Shown here: positions 24,209 to 34,354 of the stretch, in pieces
Position numbering within the stretch: position 1 is the first letter of the stretch
Layout of the letters: every line of letters begins with the position of its first letter
DNA from: Limnanthes douglasii subsp. nivea
Lineage: Eukaryota; Streptophyta; Magnoliopsida; Brassicales; Limnanthaceae
Direction of reading: 5' to 3'
DNA length: 64,000 bases
Assembly: GCA_036936605.1 (NCBI GenBank)
Contig: JAUPFV010000002.1
Span: forward strand, 251,989,305-252,053,304
Position numbers and translations under genes: made by a program
Notes under the pieces: model-generated
The model's database searches: none
What the model was told of the DNA's origin: nothing
Seen by the model: only the letters and a program-made list of their open reading frames with translations

Positions 24209-25570
24209 CATCACTCCTCCATCTGCTGGTGAGGAGACTGGGGTTGACTCCGGCCTTGATTTTCTTCCCGTTCTCCCAAGCGCCACTTACGAAGAGGAAT
24301 TGAGTCATCCAATTCCTCTCCGACTCCAGCAAGTCATCCACTGCCTTGAATTCATCCCCCATGTTGAAGTGGTAAAAGGGGGGGATGTGGTGGTTTTTAC
24401 AGAGGCTGGCCACAGCAGCAAATTCCTCTATTGGCAGAGGGATCCCGGAGAGCCTAGAGGCCATAATGCAGGCCATAAGGGTGTACCAGGCATTGGGACT
24501 CAGTTGGCTTGGGCAGAGCTTTATCAGATGAAAGTATCTGACGATTTATGGGTCTAAGGGGAATCTGAGCCCCCAATTAAACAGCTCCGTGAAGATGACT
24601 ATTTCGCTCAATTTGCAATCCATGGGGGTTTCTGGGTTTATAGGGATCCTTATCTTCACGTTCTCTGGAATTCCCCACTTCGTACGCATCCGGCCCAGTT
24701 CAACTGTGTGGATGAATGCGTAATTGATTTTTTACAGAGCGATGAGGTACTTGACATTGACCTTGTGAAAACAAGGCCCCACTCTTCCTTCAAGGCTCTC
24801 CGGCAGATCCGGATGCCTCAAGCACAACTTTTCCTTGCCTTTGTCTTTTTGGCAGCAACAGCGCTGCTAGTCTGTCCGGAGGGCTCAGATTCGAATGGAG
24901 CCTCTTCGATAGAGTCCTCCATTACTTCCTCCATGATTGATGAAGGGTTTTCAGCAGCTGTGGTAAGGGGAAGGTTCAGAGTTGGCTCAGTCTGGCTTCC
25001 GGACTGCTGAGTTCCAGTATTTTCTTGGTTCCTGGCCTCCGGTTGGGGCTCTGATGCAGATGTTTCCTTCCGGAGACTTGAGCTAGTGCCCTCTGGACCG
25101 GACAGCCTGTCCTTGGGAGCTCTAATGGGCACTTCTGACCCTGCACTACTATTTTTGGCACCCGATTTTGAAGGGGTGCCCTTGGAAGCTTGGCCCTTGA
25201 CCAACCGGCCTTTTCTCCGGTCAACTAATTTTTTAGGGGAATTTTCGGTGTCTGACCCCATAGCTATGAAGGGGGAGGGTTTCTTGAAGTTGGTAACAGT
25301 AACACCTGGCTCAACAACAGGTTCCGATTCTTGAACCGAAGAACCGGAAATGATGGGTGAGAGATTGGCCTGAAATAACCTTTTCGGTTTGACACCTTTT
25401 GAAGAAGAAGAGCCCTGGTCTGATTCTGTGGCAACAGTCACTGGTTTGTCAATAGGAGAGGTGGGTAAACATGCCGCAATGCGCCTTTTCCTTTTGACCT
25501 TTTGCGCTTTTTCTAGTTCAGAGAGGTTGAGCCACCCGCCTTTGACCAAAGCGTTCCTCGCTGTGAACAT
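24209..25570 (-). pseudogene. Tat-B antisense gene, exon 1 (PF04195-like domain)
   Basis: The ATG at 25570 (MFTARNALVKGGWLNLSELEK) aligns with the Tat-C start. The N-terminal half is Ser/Pro/Glu-rich and probably disordered. A frameshift near 24840 (KKTKARKSC) breaks the frame. Beyond it, the conserved domain reads ELFNWGLRFPLDP, LCPSQLSPNAWYTLMAC, GIPLPIEEFAAVASL and TQFLFVSGAWENG. That resembles the Pfam family called putative gypsy type transposon (Transposase_28, PF04195). One Glu codon after PLDP is now a stop. Inactive copy. Confidence 0.8.
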
Positions 25571-25666
25571 AAACGACCTGAGCAAGAGTTTGATTTTGAG
25601 AGAGGAAACTTTAAGGATTTGCAGAGTAAAAATAAGAGTGATGGTGAAAGAGTAGAAAATGTTTCA

Positions 25667-25680
25667 ATTTATAGTAAATC
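25667..25680 (-). promoter_or_regulatory. TATA box of the Tat-B antisense gene
   Basis: On the minus strand TTACTATAAATT lies about 100 bp upstream of the ATG at 25570. Tat-C has the same box at the same distance. The leader between box and ATG is C/T-rich in both copies. This points to an internal promoter separate from the LTR; no expression evidence is available. Confidence 0.6.
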
Positions 25681-25994
25681 TGAAAAAGGGTTTGATTCCT
25701 AGGAGAATTCGAAAAGATAGGTAATGATTAAAAGACGGCGATGAAGTCACCCTCTTCAATGAAGAGGTTACTTTTCGAAGAAGGTGGGTGCGAGATTCAA
25801 GGTGAAAAAACGGTTGAAGAAACCAACCAAAAAGTGACACGTGTCCCACAGACTCTGACAAAAAACCGTTTGGATTCACGAAGCTTTATCAGTCCGGATA
25901 AAACCACAACACGAACAGACCTGTCCGGGTTAAAACTGCCCCTGAACATCGGACTGTTTTTCAGGTTTTTGGCAAAGGCATTTGAACAAACACC

Positions 25995-26009
25995 TAAAAA
26001 AAGGTTTCC
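25995..26009 (+). other. Tat-B polypurine tract
   Basis: TAAAAAAAGGTTTCC directly precedes the 3' LTR, the expected place for the plus-strand primer. Tat-C has AAAAAAGGGGCTCC here; the Tat-B version looks eroded by G-to-T/A changes. Confidence 0.75.
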
Positions 26010-26415
26010 TGATGAGTCCGAAAACTGCTTCCTCTCCGGACAGAGACAGATCGGACTAATGCCATCGGACCGGACAAACCACTTCAAACACTTAGCCCAT
26101 TAGACTGTTCGAACTATGACAAAAATACTAAAAAACATAAACACTTCTTGACTAAGCTGCTTGCTCTCCTACTAAGAGCTCATGGGTCTTTAAACATGAC
26201 CCGGGTCCATTAAACATGACCCGAAAACCCACAAAGCCCAGATGTAAGGGTATAAATACCTAACCACCTGCATTAAATATGGGTAATGAAAATTAACTGC
26301 AACCAGACAGCTTAATTCTCCCTCTCTCTCTACTCAAAATATTAAATACCTAGAAACGCCCACAAAACTCTGAACAAATTACCCAATTACCCTCAGACAT
26401 AAATTAACCACACCA
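26010..26415 (+). repeat. Tat-B 3' LTR
   Basis: Pair of the LTR at 16024-16429, also 406 bp, with the same ends and a TATA box (TATAAATA, 26251-26258). By eye it differs from the 5' copy at about 23 sites, including a compensating pair of one-base indels. Most changes are C/T or G/A, as expected for long-methylated DNA. Confidence 0.95.
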
Positions 26416-27249
26416 AGTCCCACATGTGCAACACATTGTAATGTGCATGGATGCCGAGATATTTAATAAGAAAACAAGATTTAATAAGCAATAATTATAC
26501 AAGTAAAAAACTTAATTTAATAATTATAAACTTACACTCTTGATGAAAGTATTGAATGTCTTGTGCCGTTTAAGGCAAAAAAATAATAGAATTTGGTTCT
26601 ATTTCAAGAAACCAAACATCCTCATTTCTTCTTCTCTCTGAGCTACAATGTTTTATTCCTTTTCAAGTAAGTCTTGATTTATATCACCACTATCTCCATT
26701 ACCAGTAGACACATCAAATTGGGATGTATGATAAGCTGATGGTGGCGACCGTTGAGTTGATAATGGTGAAAGAAGGGCTGCTGATGATACCCGATGATTA
26801 GATACTGGTGCACGATGATCTGATACATCTGGTGCAAGTTGTCTAGATAATTCACCCATCACTACATCATTATCTTTTTACCAACATGCATCGTACCTTT
26901 ATGAATGCGGCACAGTGATCTATCAGTGTGTGATTTGGTTTCTTCTCAACTTTCTTGTTAATGTGCGGTCGTCCATGATTTTCAAGAGCATATTTCCCCT
27001 TATCTGTTTCAACGGACTTCGCAAGGGCAATGCACTTGCCAGGACGCTCATGTGTAGAGCTCTCAATAGGGCGTGAGTGGTTATTTCTATGCTTCGGATT
27101 ATCTGAATCAACACATAATAAAAATTAGATAAAAATAACTAAAATAAGAACAAAAAATTATTAGTAACTGAATTTTGCATTAAATATATTTAAACAGTTA
27201 AGGATAACAAAATTATGTTATGATAGGAAAAAAACTCATTAAATATGTA
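26416..27249. other. Region right of Tat-B; possible debris of a transposon protein
   Basis: Sequence does not resume Tat-A. On the minus strand two open stretches (27114-26923 and 26862-26653) lie in the order expected for one decayed gene. An overlapping minus frame, about 27115-26880, reads HERPGKCIALAKSVE and HGRPHINKKVEKKPNHT, a polar basic sequence. The 69-codon stretch ends DLLEKE. I do not recognise the family, and a plant DNA-transposon protein is only a guess. Confidence 0.3.
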
Positions 27250-27445
27250 TGATTATAACGCACCAATGGTGCCTCGGTTGTGCACCATCACCGTCGGCTT
27301 ATACAAAATGCACTAATAGTGCACAATATATGCACCATCAGGGTATACAAGAAAAATGGATTGTGCACATCACCTGCGACATTGATGTTGGTACGATGCA
27401 CCGACGGTGTTGCTCATGCAGACCATCGGTGCGTCGTCCTCTTTC
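27250..27445. repeat. Cluster of GCACCnnnGGTGC-type palindromic motifs
   Basis: Short imperfect palindromes recur: GCACCAATGGTGC (27260), TGCACTAATAGTGCA (27309), GCACCATCACCGTCGG, GATGCACCGACGGTG (27394) and ACCATCGGTGCGTCG (27422). The style matches the cluster at 9.8-10.1 kb. Such motifs crowd the subterminal regions of some CACTA-type transposons. No terminal repeats or target duplication were found. Confidence 0.5.
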
Positions 27446-28399
27446 TCGCGAGGAACGCAGCCCCTACATCACCCAAAAAAAACTCCATAAAACTTCAAAT
27501 AAAACCCGATAAAAAAAATTTAAATGCATAAATCTCAACCTACCCTATATCAATCAATTCACAACAACACACATATCTAAACTATATACTAATACTAAGT
27601 GATTAACCAAATTAGTAAAAAATAAATCATTAAATCAAAAAATAAAAAATAAAAAATAAAAAATAAAAATAAAACTTACCGATAAGATATTTCGTATTTT
27701 TGTAACGCAAAAAGAAAATAGTTGAGAAGAAGGTAAGTCGTTGAATCCAAAGTCACATAAAACGAATGAAAAAAAACCAAAAAAAAGTTTGGAATAAAAT
27801 ATGAATATAAATCCTAATAAAAATATTTGTATCCAAAAATGTAAAAAGGTAAGCCATTTTTGCATCGGGCTCTTGATAGTAGTATCATTTATGGATAGAA
27901 AATCTTAGATTTGATTGTTTTAATGAGAAATTGCCACGAAAAGTTCATCAAACATTATTCAACCAGAAAGAAAAGAATAGTATTCTCGACAATTATACGG
28001 CAACTTTAAATTTGAAACATCTTTGTTGGCTCTATGACAATGATGATGTCTCGTGTATAATTGTTTTGCTGACTTTAGATATGAATATTTTTTCCACCGC
28101 GACTAATCATATTTGTTGAAAATGATGTAAAAAAGAAGACACTATTAATCATGATTGTTTTCGAAACGTGGTTTATTGTTGGTGGTGGCGTGTTCTTATA
28201 TAAAAGTATGCGATTATAATTTAAATTTTAAGTTTCATTATAATGATATGTTTTTATAAATATAACAAAATAATATTATTATATTATATATGATGAAATA
28301 AAAAACTATCAATAATCAAATTTTAATATATAAAAAATTGTCAATGGGTGATATATAATATTATATTGATCGGTTAGAAGAATGAGTTTAAATTCAAAA
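27446..28399. other. AT-rich region without a recognised gene
   Basis: The stretch holds an A-rich run with repeated AAAATAAAA units (about 27620-27675) and short accidental open frames. I see no coding motif, RNA gene or repeat end. Confidence 0.6.
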
Positions 28400-28807
28400 A
28401 AAAATCGTCGGAAGAAAACCCTTCTTTCTTGTTTAGATCTTTTATTAGATCTGCACCTCTTCAATCGAGTTTTACGTTACAAATTTTGAAGTGGATTCAA
28501 ACAAATTTTTGATTTTTGAGTTAGGTATAAGAATAAAAGTTTTTTTGATTCGAAGCATTAGTTTTAAAGCAAGTCAAGAATCCCCTCAAGATAAGTTGAT
28601 TAGATAGATTCAAGCCAGTCAAAAAGAAAGAAAATCAAAAAAATTCAGAAAAAGCTAGATCCAAGGGAAAATGCAAAGCGCAAATGTAATTTAATAAGAT
28701 TCCTCGTATCGAAAACAAATCTTCAATTATTTCTATAGCTCTAACATCAAAACAGGGCTCCATCGAAGTCAGAGAGTTTTTGAAGTCACAAATCCAAAAA
28801 TCTTTTA

Positions 28808-29509
28808 ATGAATCATAACAAAAAATTCAACAATCAAAGCAAAGATGCCCAAATAGCTACCTATCAACACCAAATTAAGACTAAGGAAAGGGACATAATG
28901 GGTACGAAGCAAGATTCTTTAGAAGACTACTCCCCTCCCAAGAATAACTCAATTTCAATTCAAGAGAGTACTCAACTACAACAACCTCAAGGAAAGTCAT
29001 ACAAGGATGTTGTCAGGCCTCATCAAACTAGAAAGGATGTTATCCACGAGAACACCAACACTTTGAATAAAGAGAACTTCAATGCAGTGCATTTCTTTAA
29101 ACGAAATAAGTCCTTACTTACTCATAATGCTAAAATAACTTCAATTGGGAAATTTTCCAAGGGTAGACCACCCCTGAAAGACATTCAATCTTTTCTGTTT
29201 AATCTAAAATTCTCTGGTGACTTTAGTATATCAATTTGGGACCAGAGATATTTTTTTTATAGAACTAGACCTATTAGAAGACCTTTGGATCTTGTGGAAA
29301 AGAAATTTATGGCCAATAGGTCACCATTTCATGATATTGTTAAAGTGGGAGCCTCACTTCAACCCTTTGAAAGAATCATTTGTGACCCTAGTGTGGGCCA
29401 CATTTCCTTTCCTAAAATACTCGAGTACTTATATAATATGGATACTATAACAATCATAGTTAAAACATTAGGACAACTTCTAAATGTTTGGGTTCCAAGT
29501 AAAAACTAG
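28808..29509 (+). pseudogene. LINE-2 ORF1 (DUF4283-type RNA-binding protein), main open part
   Basis: These 233 codons have a polar N-terminus, then GKSYKDVVRPH, IGKFSKGRPPLKDIQSF, ISIWDQRYFFYRT and HDIVKVGASLQPFE. That is the order of the DUF4283 domain of plant L1 ORF1 proteins. A TAG ends it at 29507-29509. The protein continues after the stop (SKPLKEKIWIDFDQ, 29548). The start is uncertain, since related sequence appears upstream from about 28660 with stops. Confidence 0.75.
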
Positions 29510-30230
29510 CAAATTTTAACTATTGCCAAGCTTGGATAGAACTTGATATGTCCAAGCCTTTAAAAGAGAAAATCTGGATAGATTTTGACCAACAAGACGG
29601 CCTCTGGTTGGAGGTTAAATATGGGTACAAACCTGACTATTGTCCAAGTTGTTATCATCTTGCACATACTGCTGATCACTATAATAAAGGAAAAATTCTC
29701 AATGAATCTCAAGAGAATATCAATAAGGATAACATATAAAATCTTCTTAAGGTTCAACCTAAAGTTAAAGCAAAATGGATTCCTAAACCAAAGATGAATT
29801 CTATTATCATCAAAAATGAAAATAATAATAATATTGACATTACAGAAAACAATATCAATATTGTTAATAATAATAATACTAAAAATCAAGTTTTTATAGA
29901 TTCCAATAGTCCCAGAATCTCTTTAACAAACAACATTGAACATATAGATGAGTCAAATTCAGATTTATTAGAAGCTCTACATTCTATAGAGCTTAACAAT
30001 AGGTTTAATACTCTAATTCTTCTGATGAGAGCCATCAAATGAATCCCTAAAACCTACCATGACTGGGAGTTTACCAACCACTCCTGCCTTTTCCCAATTG
30101 TCAAACAACTAACTTTACTGAAATAACACCCAAAAGAGCAAAAAAGCTAAATTTAAAGAATGTCAAAAAGTTGCCAATGACCCTAAAAAGGTCACTAAGA
30201 ATCTTAATACCACTAGTTTTAAATGACTGT
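29510..30230 (+). pseudogene. LINE-2 ORF1 C-terminal part with degenerate zinc knuckle
   Basis: After the stop, 29548-29739 reads EVKYGYKPDYCPSCYHLAHT followed by ADHYNK. The knuckle pattern C-x2-C-x4-H-x4-C has Tyr in place of the last Cys. An Asn-rich tail follows (about 29795-29900), built from AAT/AAC runs. It is part of the dead ORF1. Confidence 0.65.
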
Positions 30231-31438
30231 CAAAATCTTAAACTTGTACACTAGAGGTATATGCAACAAATACATAATAAGAAGGTTAAAATTGATAATT
30301 AAAAAAGAATCCATAATTTTTTTGGCTTTACAAGAGCCTATGGTTTCTGAAAATAAATTTACTTTAATCTTAAAAACTTTGGGTTTTCAGTAAGGCACTA
30401 TCAATTTAAGCAATAGAATTTGGATCATTTAGAAAGACAACTTTAAGGTGGATGTCAGTTGCAATCATGATCAACTTATTCACCTTAAATTTCACCACAT
30501 TAATAGTAACAAAGAACTGATGGCTACTACCATCTATGCTAAATGTTCTAGTAAAATAGAGTTCCTCTTTGGGATAAAATGAGAAACATTACCAACAATC
30601 CACTTGAGTGGAAGGTGATGGGTAATTTCAATTGTATTACTAAGGCTTCTGAGCAACTGTCTTGTAACACTTTATGCCTAAAAAATATAGATGATTTTAA
30701 TTATAGAATCTATGATTTTAACCTTGAAGATTCTAGTTTCATACGTACTCCTTTTACTTGGTCAAACAAAAATTAATTAAAATATTGGACATAATTCTTA
30801 TAAACAATTAGATGAGAAACTACTTTGATCATATCCATATCAAATATTGGGCCAGAATTTGTTCTGACCACTGCCGTATAACCATAACATTATCAAACAT
30901 CTCATTTAAACCTAAATCTTTCTTTAAATTCCTCAACATGTAGAAATTGCATCCACAATTCAACCAAACAATTGAAGACTCATGGGTGACTCCTTGTTTG
31001 CTGTCTTAAGCTCAAAAGACTGAAGACTAGATTAAATATTTAGAACTATGACAAGTTTGACAATATATTCATTGTTATTGCCAAAACTGATGATTAAATT
31101 ATCTTCCTTGAAAGCATTTATCAAACCTCCCAAAATGATGAAGATAAGGAAAATTTATCAAAGGCTTATGCCAATATGATTCTTCTTTTGGCAAGAGAAG
31201 AATCTTATTTGGAGAAAAAGAGTTGTATAGATTGGATTAAGCATGGGAATAAAAACACTGCAATGTTCCAAAATTATGTAAAAAAAAGACAAAAATAATA
31301 ATAAAATAGTTGGTATTCTCAATAATGGAATTTAGATTGAAGAAAAAGATAAAATTGATGAATGAGTTGTTAATTACTTCAAAGTTCTTTTAACAAACCC
31401 CTATCATGTAGATCAATTCAACAACATTAATATCATTC
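30231..31438 (+). pseudogene. LINE-2 endonuclease and linker to RT, decayed
   Basis: At about 30235 the frame reads KILNLYTRGICNKYIIRRL, the usual start of a plant L1 endonuclease (KI..WN.RG). IIFLALQEPMVSEN, with the catalytic Glu, follows. Near 30600 WKVMGNFNCI corresponds to the G-D/N-FN motif, with Asn where Asp is expected. The C-terminal part continues to about 31400 (NKNTAMFQNYVKK, NPYHVDQFNNINI). Several stops are present. Confidence 0.7.
31434..31438. repeat. Target-site duplication of the capture element, left
   Basis: CATTC here and TATTC at 38052-38056 flank the insertion. They match at 4 of 5 positions, and with one copy removed the LINE frame is exact. Confidence 0.7.
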
Positions 31439-31760
31439 TGATGGCATGACATAAATTAGAAGAAATAAACAACGATAATACTCTAACCCTAAGTTAGAGA
31501 ACAAAGAAGACTCAGAGAAATAATCTCAAAATTTTATTAATCAAACTCTAACTGCAAAAGTAGGGTTTGAGGCGCCTTAAATAGGAATCGCTCAAATTCC
31601 TGATACGGAAATAAAAGTAAACTCAATTAGATAATATCCTATTAAATCTGAATATAATCATATATAACTTGGTATCTTAAATAAATCCTTAAGATACAAA
31701 AAAAAACTAAAACATTTAAATATATTTTTGTAGTAGATCTTCCGCTACCTCGTTATTCTC
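31439..31760 (-). repeat. Left terminal repeat (probable 3' LTR) of the capture element
   Basis: It starts TGATGGCATGAC at the duplication. On the minus strand CTATTTAAGG (about 31576-31585) is a good TATA box. The stretch from ATTAAATCTGAATATAATCA to TTTTTGTAGTAGATCTTC recurs at the right end. The inner border is not sharp: no clean CA end is found near 31755, so the border is approximate. Confidence 0.6.
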
Positions 31761-32099
31761 CGGTTGGAATTAATTTAACCTCGAATTCAAAATGTCGAAA
31801 CATTGAAATACCTACCTCGTAAAAAAAACAATTCCAGTGGCCTTTCACTTGATGCCTTATTTTCATTACGTTTCTTGGACATGTCATGATTTGAGACAAG
31901 CTTTTAAGGACATGTCATAATTTGAGACAAGCTTTTGAATTATGGTGGAAGTTGTAATATCTAAAGCCCTTTCAAAAAATTTGAAGATACCCATTTTTGT
32001 TTGGCACATCATAAGGAGTATCTTTTTCCTTCTCAAAATTGTGACCATCTGTCACTGTTCCGTGGACAACCACTGAGATGGTGAGGGTTGTGAACTTGT
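31761..32099. other. Capture element, unassigned segment
   Basis: No gene was recognised. A short direct repeat of GGACATGTCATGATTTGAGACAAGCTTTT-type sequence occurs twice at about 31877-31935, with units of about 31 bp. Confidence 0.5.
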
Positions 32100-32210
32100 G
32101 ATCATGTCGTTTGACGGTGAGTATCTTCCTCGTAGTTAACGGTGAACCTCTCTAAAAGGCTTGATTCAAACTTTTGGAGAATTGATTTGTTCAGTACATG
32201 GCCTCCGATT
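32100..32210 (-). pseudogene. COG1 (Vps51/67 family) fragment, 3' part beyond the hAT insertion
   Basis: On the minus strand from 32210 the frame continues the exon interrupted at 35464. The two sides join as EEIHSIG then GHVLNKSILQKFESSLLE, the expected run of plant COG1, the conserved oligomeric Golgi complex subunit 1. Similarity fades near 32120 and a stop follows. Family recognised from memory of plant COG1 sequences; a protein search would settle it. Confidence 0.65.
32203..32210. repeat. hAT target-site duplication, left
   Basis: CTCCGATT here and CTCCGATA at 35464-35471 are identical at 7 of 8 bases. An 8-bp duplication is the mark of hAT transposons. Confidence 0.8.
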
Positions 32211-32394
32211 CACAGGCGGAGCTGCAGTGGGTTTTGTGGGCGCCCAGGAACCCACGGTTTTTTTTATATATTATTAATAAGTGTAAGAAAATTCTTAAAT
32301 AAATCATGTCCCATTGGAAAAGGTTAAGGTAGGAACCCATTGGCCATGGGTTCGAACCTCAACCCTTATAGTTTCTTTCCATTTTTAGATATCA

Positions 32395-32461
32395 CTAACA
32401 TAAGAAGGAAATAAATATAAACTTACACTAACCTAAATAAATATAAAACATACATAACACG
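32395..32461. repeat. 67-bp direct repeat, left copy
   Basis: The sequence from CTAACATAAGAAGG to ATACATAACACG is found again, apparently unchanged, at 34288-34354. The two copies bracket the hairpin and tandem-repeat block (32462-34287), so that block was either inserted with a long duplication or copied by unequal exchange. Confidence 0.85.
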
Positions 32462-32465
32462 CCTG

Positions 32466-32554
32466 GCTGCAAAAGATGGTTTGGGGTTCAAAAGATGAAC
32501 CCCAAACCATCTTTTAAAGAACCAATTGCAGCATGCCATTTGGCATGCTGCAGT
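32466..32554. repeat. Double hairpin, copy 1
   Basis: AAAAGATGGTTTGGGGTTC and its complement form a 19-bp stem around a 7-base loop. GCAGCATGCC-ATTT-GGCATGCTGC, a 10-bp stem, follows within 12 bp. The same pair recurs at about 32752-32836, and a diverged tandem unit separates the two. Confidence 0.85.
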
Positions 32555-32559
32555 CTATT

Positions 32560-33835
32560 TTTTTTTAGAAAAACAGTTTTTTAAAAGAAATCGTTGGTTA
32601 AAAAATTAAAAAAAGTATATCATTATTTATAATTTTTCGATATCTACGAGTAGAGACTTGGTTCGTTTCATTCCGAAATTTTTTGAGTTTTTTATTTATT
32701 TAGTACTTTCAAAATTATTTTTGGAAAAATTTTGTAAGTTAAAAAAATTTGCAAAAGATGGTTTGGGGTTCAAAAGATGAACCCCAAACCATCTTTTAAA
32801 GAACCAATTGCAGCATGCCATTTGGCATGCTGCAGTCTATTTTTTTTTAGAAAAACGGTTTTTTAAAAGAAATCTTTGGTTAAAAAATTAAAAAAGTATA
32901 TCATTATTTATAATTTTTCGATATCTACGAGTAGAGACTTGGTTCGTTTCATTCCGAAATTTTTTGAGTTTTTTATTTATTTAGTACTTTCAAAATGATT
33001 TTTGGAAAATTTTTGTAAGTTAAAAAAATAAATAAATTATACCATGATTTATAATTTCTTGAGATCTATAGATAGAGACTTGGTTTGATTGATTCGGACA
33101 ACGAAATTTTTTAAGTTTTTTTATTAAGTATTTTTGAAACAATTTTCGGAACAATTTTGTAAGTTAAAAAAATAATTAAATTATACCATGATTTATAATT
33201 TCTTGAGATCTATAGATAGAGACTTGGTTTGATTGATTCGGACAACGAAATTTTTTAAGTTTTTTTATTAAGTATTTCCGAAACAATTTTCGGAACATTT
33301 TTGTAAGTTAAAAAAATAATTAAATTATACCATGATTTATAATTTCTTGAGATAAATAGAGACTTGGTTTGATTGATTCGGACAACGAAATTTTTTAAGT
33401 TTTTATTTATTTAGTATTTCCGAAACAATTTTCGGAACATTTTTGTAAGTTAAAAAAATAAATAAATTATACCATGATTTATAATTTCTTGAGATCTATA
33501 AATAGAGACTTGGTTTGATTGATTCGGACAACGAAATTTTTTAAGTTTTTATTTATTTAGTATTTCCGAAACAATTTTCGGAACATTTTTGTAAGTTAAA
33601 AAAATAAATAAATTATACCATGATTTATAATTTCTTGAGATCTATAAATAGAGACTTGGTTTGATTGATTCGGACAACGAAATTTTTTAAGTTTTTATTT
33701 ATTTAGTATTTCCGAAACAATTTTCGGAACATTTTTGTAAGTTAAAAAAAATAAATAAATTATACCATGATTTATAATTTCCTGAGATCTATAAATAGAG
33801 ACTTGGTTTGATTGATTCGGACAACAAATATTATT
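32560..33835. repeat. Tandem repeat, about 8 units of 140-147 bp
   Basis: The anchor GAGACTTGG occurs at 32653, 32934, 33075, 33219, 33359, 33505, 33651 and 33798. Spacing is 281 (one unit plus the second hairpin block), then 141, 144, 140, 146, 146 and 147 bp. The last six units are close (TTGATTGATTCGGACAACGA). The first two are a diverged subtype (TTCGTTTCATTCCG) linked to the hairpins. The repeat is AT-rich and noncoding. Confidence 0.9.
32752..32836. repeat. Double hairpin, copy 2
   Basis: This is a second copy of the 19-bp-stem and 10-bp-stem hairpins at 32466-32554. The sequence between the two copies matches the following tandem unit, showing that hairpins plus unit were duplicated together. 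Confidence 0.85.
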
Positions 33836-34287
33836 AACTTTATAATATTATTTATTATATTTTTAATTATTTCAATTTTAATTATTTCGGATAACGATAT
33901 ATTTTTAATTATTTCGGAAATCAAACCAATTTTATTTTTAACTTTGATTTTTAAATATACTATATATTATGTATTATATTTTTAATTATTTCAATTTTAT
34001 AGATTTTATTTGTAAAGAAAATATATTATGTTAATTTAAAAAAATTATTTATTTTAATATATATAATTTTAATGTAAATATATAGTAAATAATAAGAAAG
34101 ATAAATAAAAATATATGGTAGGATATTGTATGGTAGAATGATGTGGAAGAGAGAGAAATATGGTGGGATGTGCTGAAAGATGAAATATGCAGTGCTGTGG
34201 GGAGTGAGAATTTTTGCAGAATTATTTGGAGAGTATATTGATGTGGTGCGCTTTTGGAAGATAAATATCCCCACTGTTGTGGATGGT
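33836..34287. other. AT-rich segment inside the hAT element
   Basis: No gene. From about 34100 the sequence is G/A-rich (GGTAGGATATTGTATGG, GGAGTGAGAATTTTTGC), like the edge of a small transposon, and ends at the right 67-bp repeat. No matching terminal inverted repeat was found. Confidence 0.5.
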
Positions 34288-34354
34288 CTAACATAAGAAG
34301 GAAATAAATATAAACTTACACTAACCTAAATAAATATAAAACATACATAACACG
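34288..34354. repeat. 67-bp direct repeat, right copy
   Basis: Match of 32395-32461. Beyond it, 34355-35460 is made of short reshuffled phrases such as GTTAATAAATATAAATA and AAAAACGAAAACATTAATC, typical of an AT-rich DNA transposon interior, with no gene. Confidence 0.85.

Larger units (their letters stand above)
16024..26415 (+). mobile_element. Tat-B: complete but decayed Tat-lineage gypsy retrotransposon with antisense gene
   Basis: Two 406-bp LTRs (16024-16429, 26010-26415) flank 9.6 kb. The order is PBS, gag-pro, RT-RNaseH-aRNH-integrase, then an antisense two-exon ORF, PPT and LTR. The LTRs begin TGATGAGTCC and end CCACACCA, the same ends as Tat-C. By eye they differ at about 23 positions (5-6%), mostly transitions, so the insertion is old. 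Each coding region carries several lesions. The flanking 5-mers (AGAGC left, AGTCC right) match at only 3 of 5 positions. Confidence 0.93.

Noticed and set aside
22755..25655. Several plus-strand open frames inside Tat-B
   Set aside because: They are reverse-frame shadows of the antisense gene, which is conserved in Tat-C by protein sequence.
26416..27115. CACTA transposase gene
   Set aside because: The minus frames are polar and basic but I could not identify transposase motifs, and there are no CACTA ends.
32560..33835. CRISPR-like array
   Set aside because: Units are 140-147 bp tandem copies with no unique spacers; this is plant satellite-type DNA.
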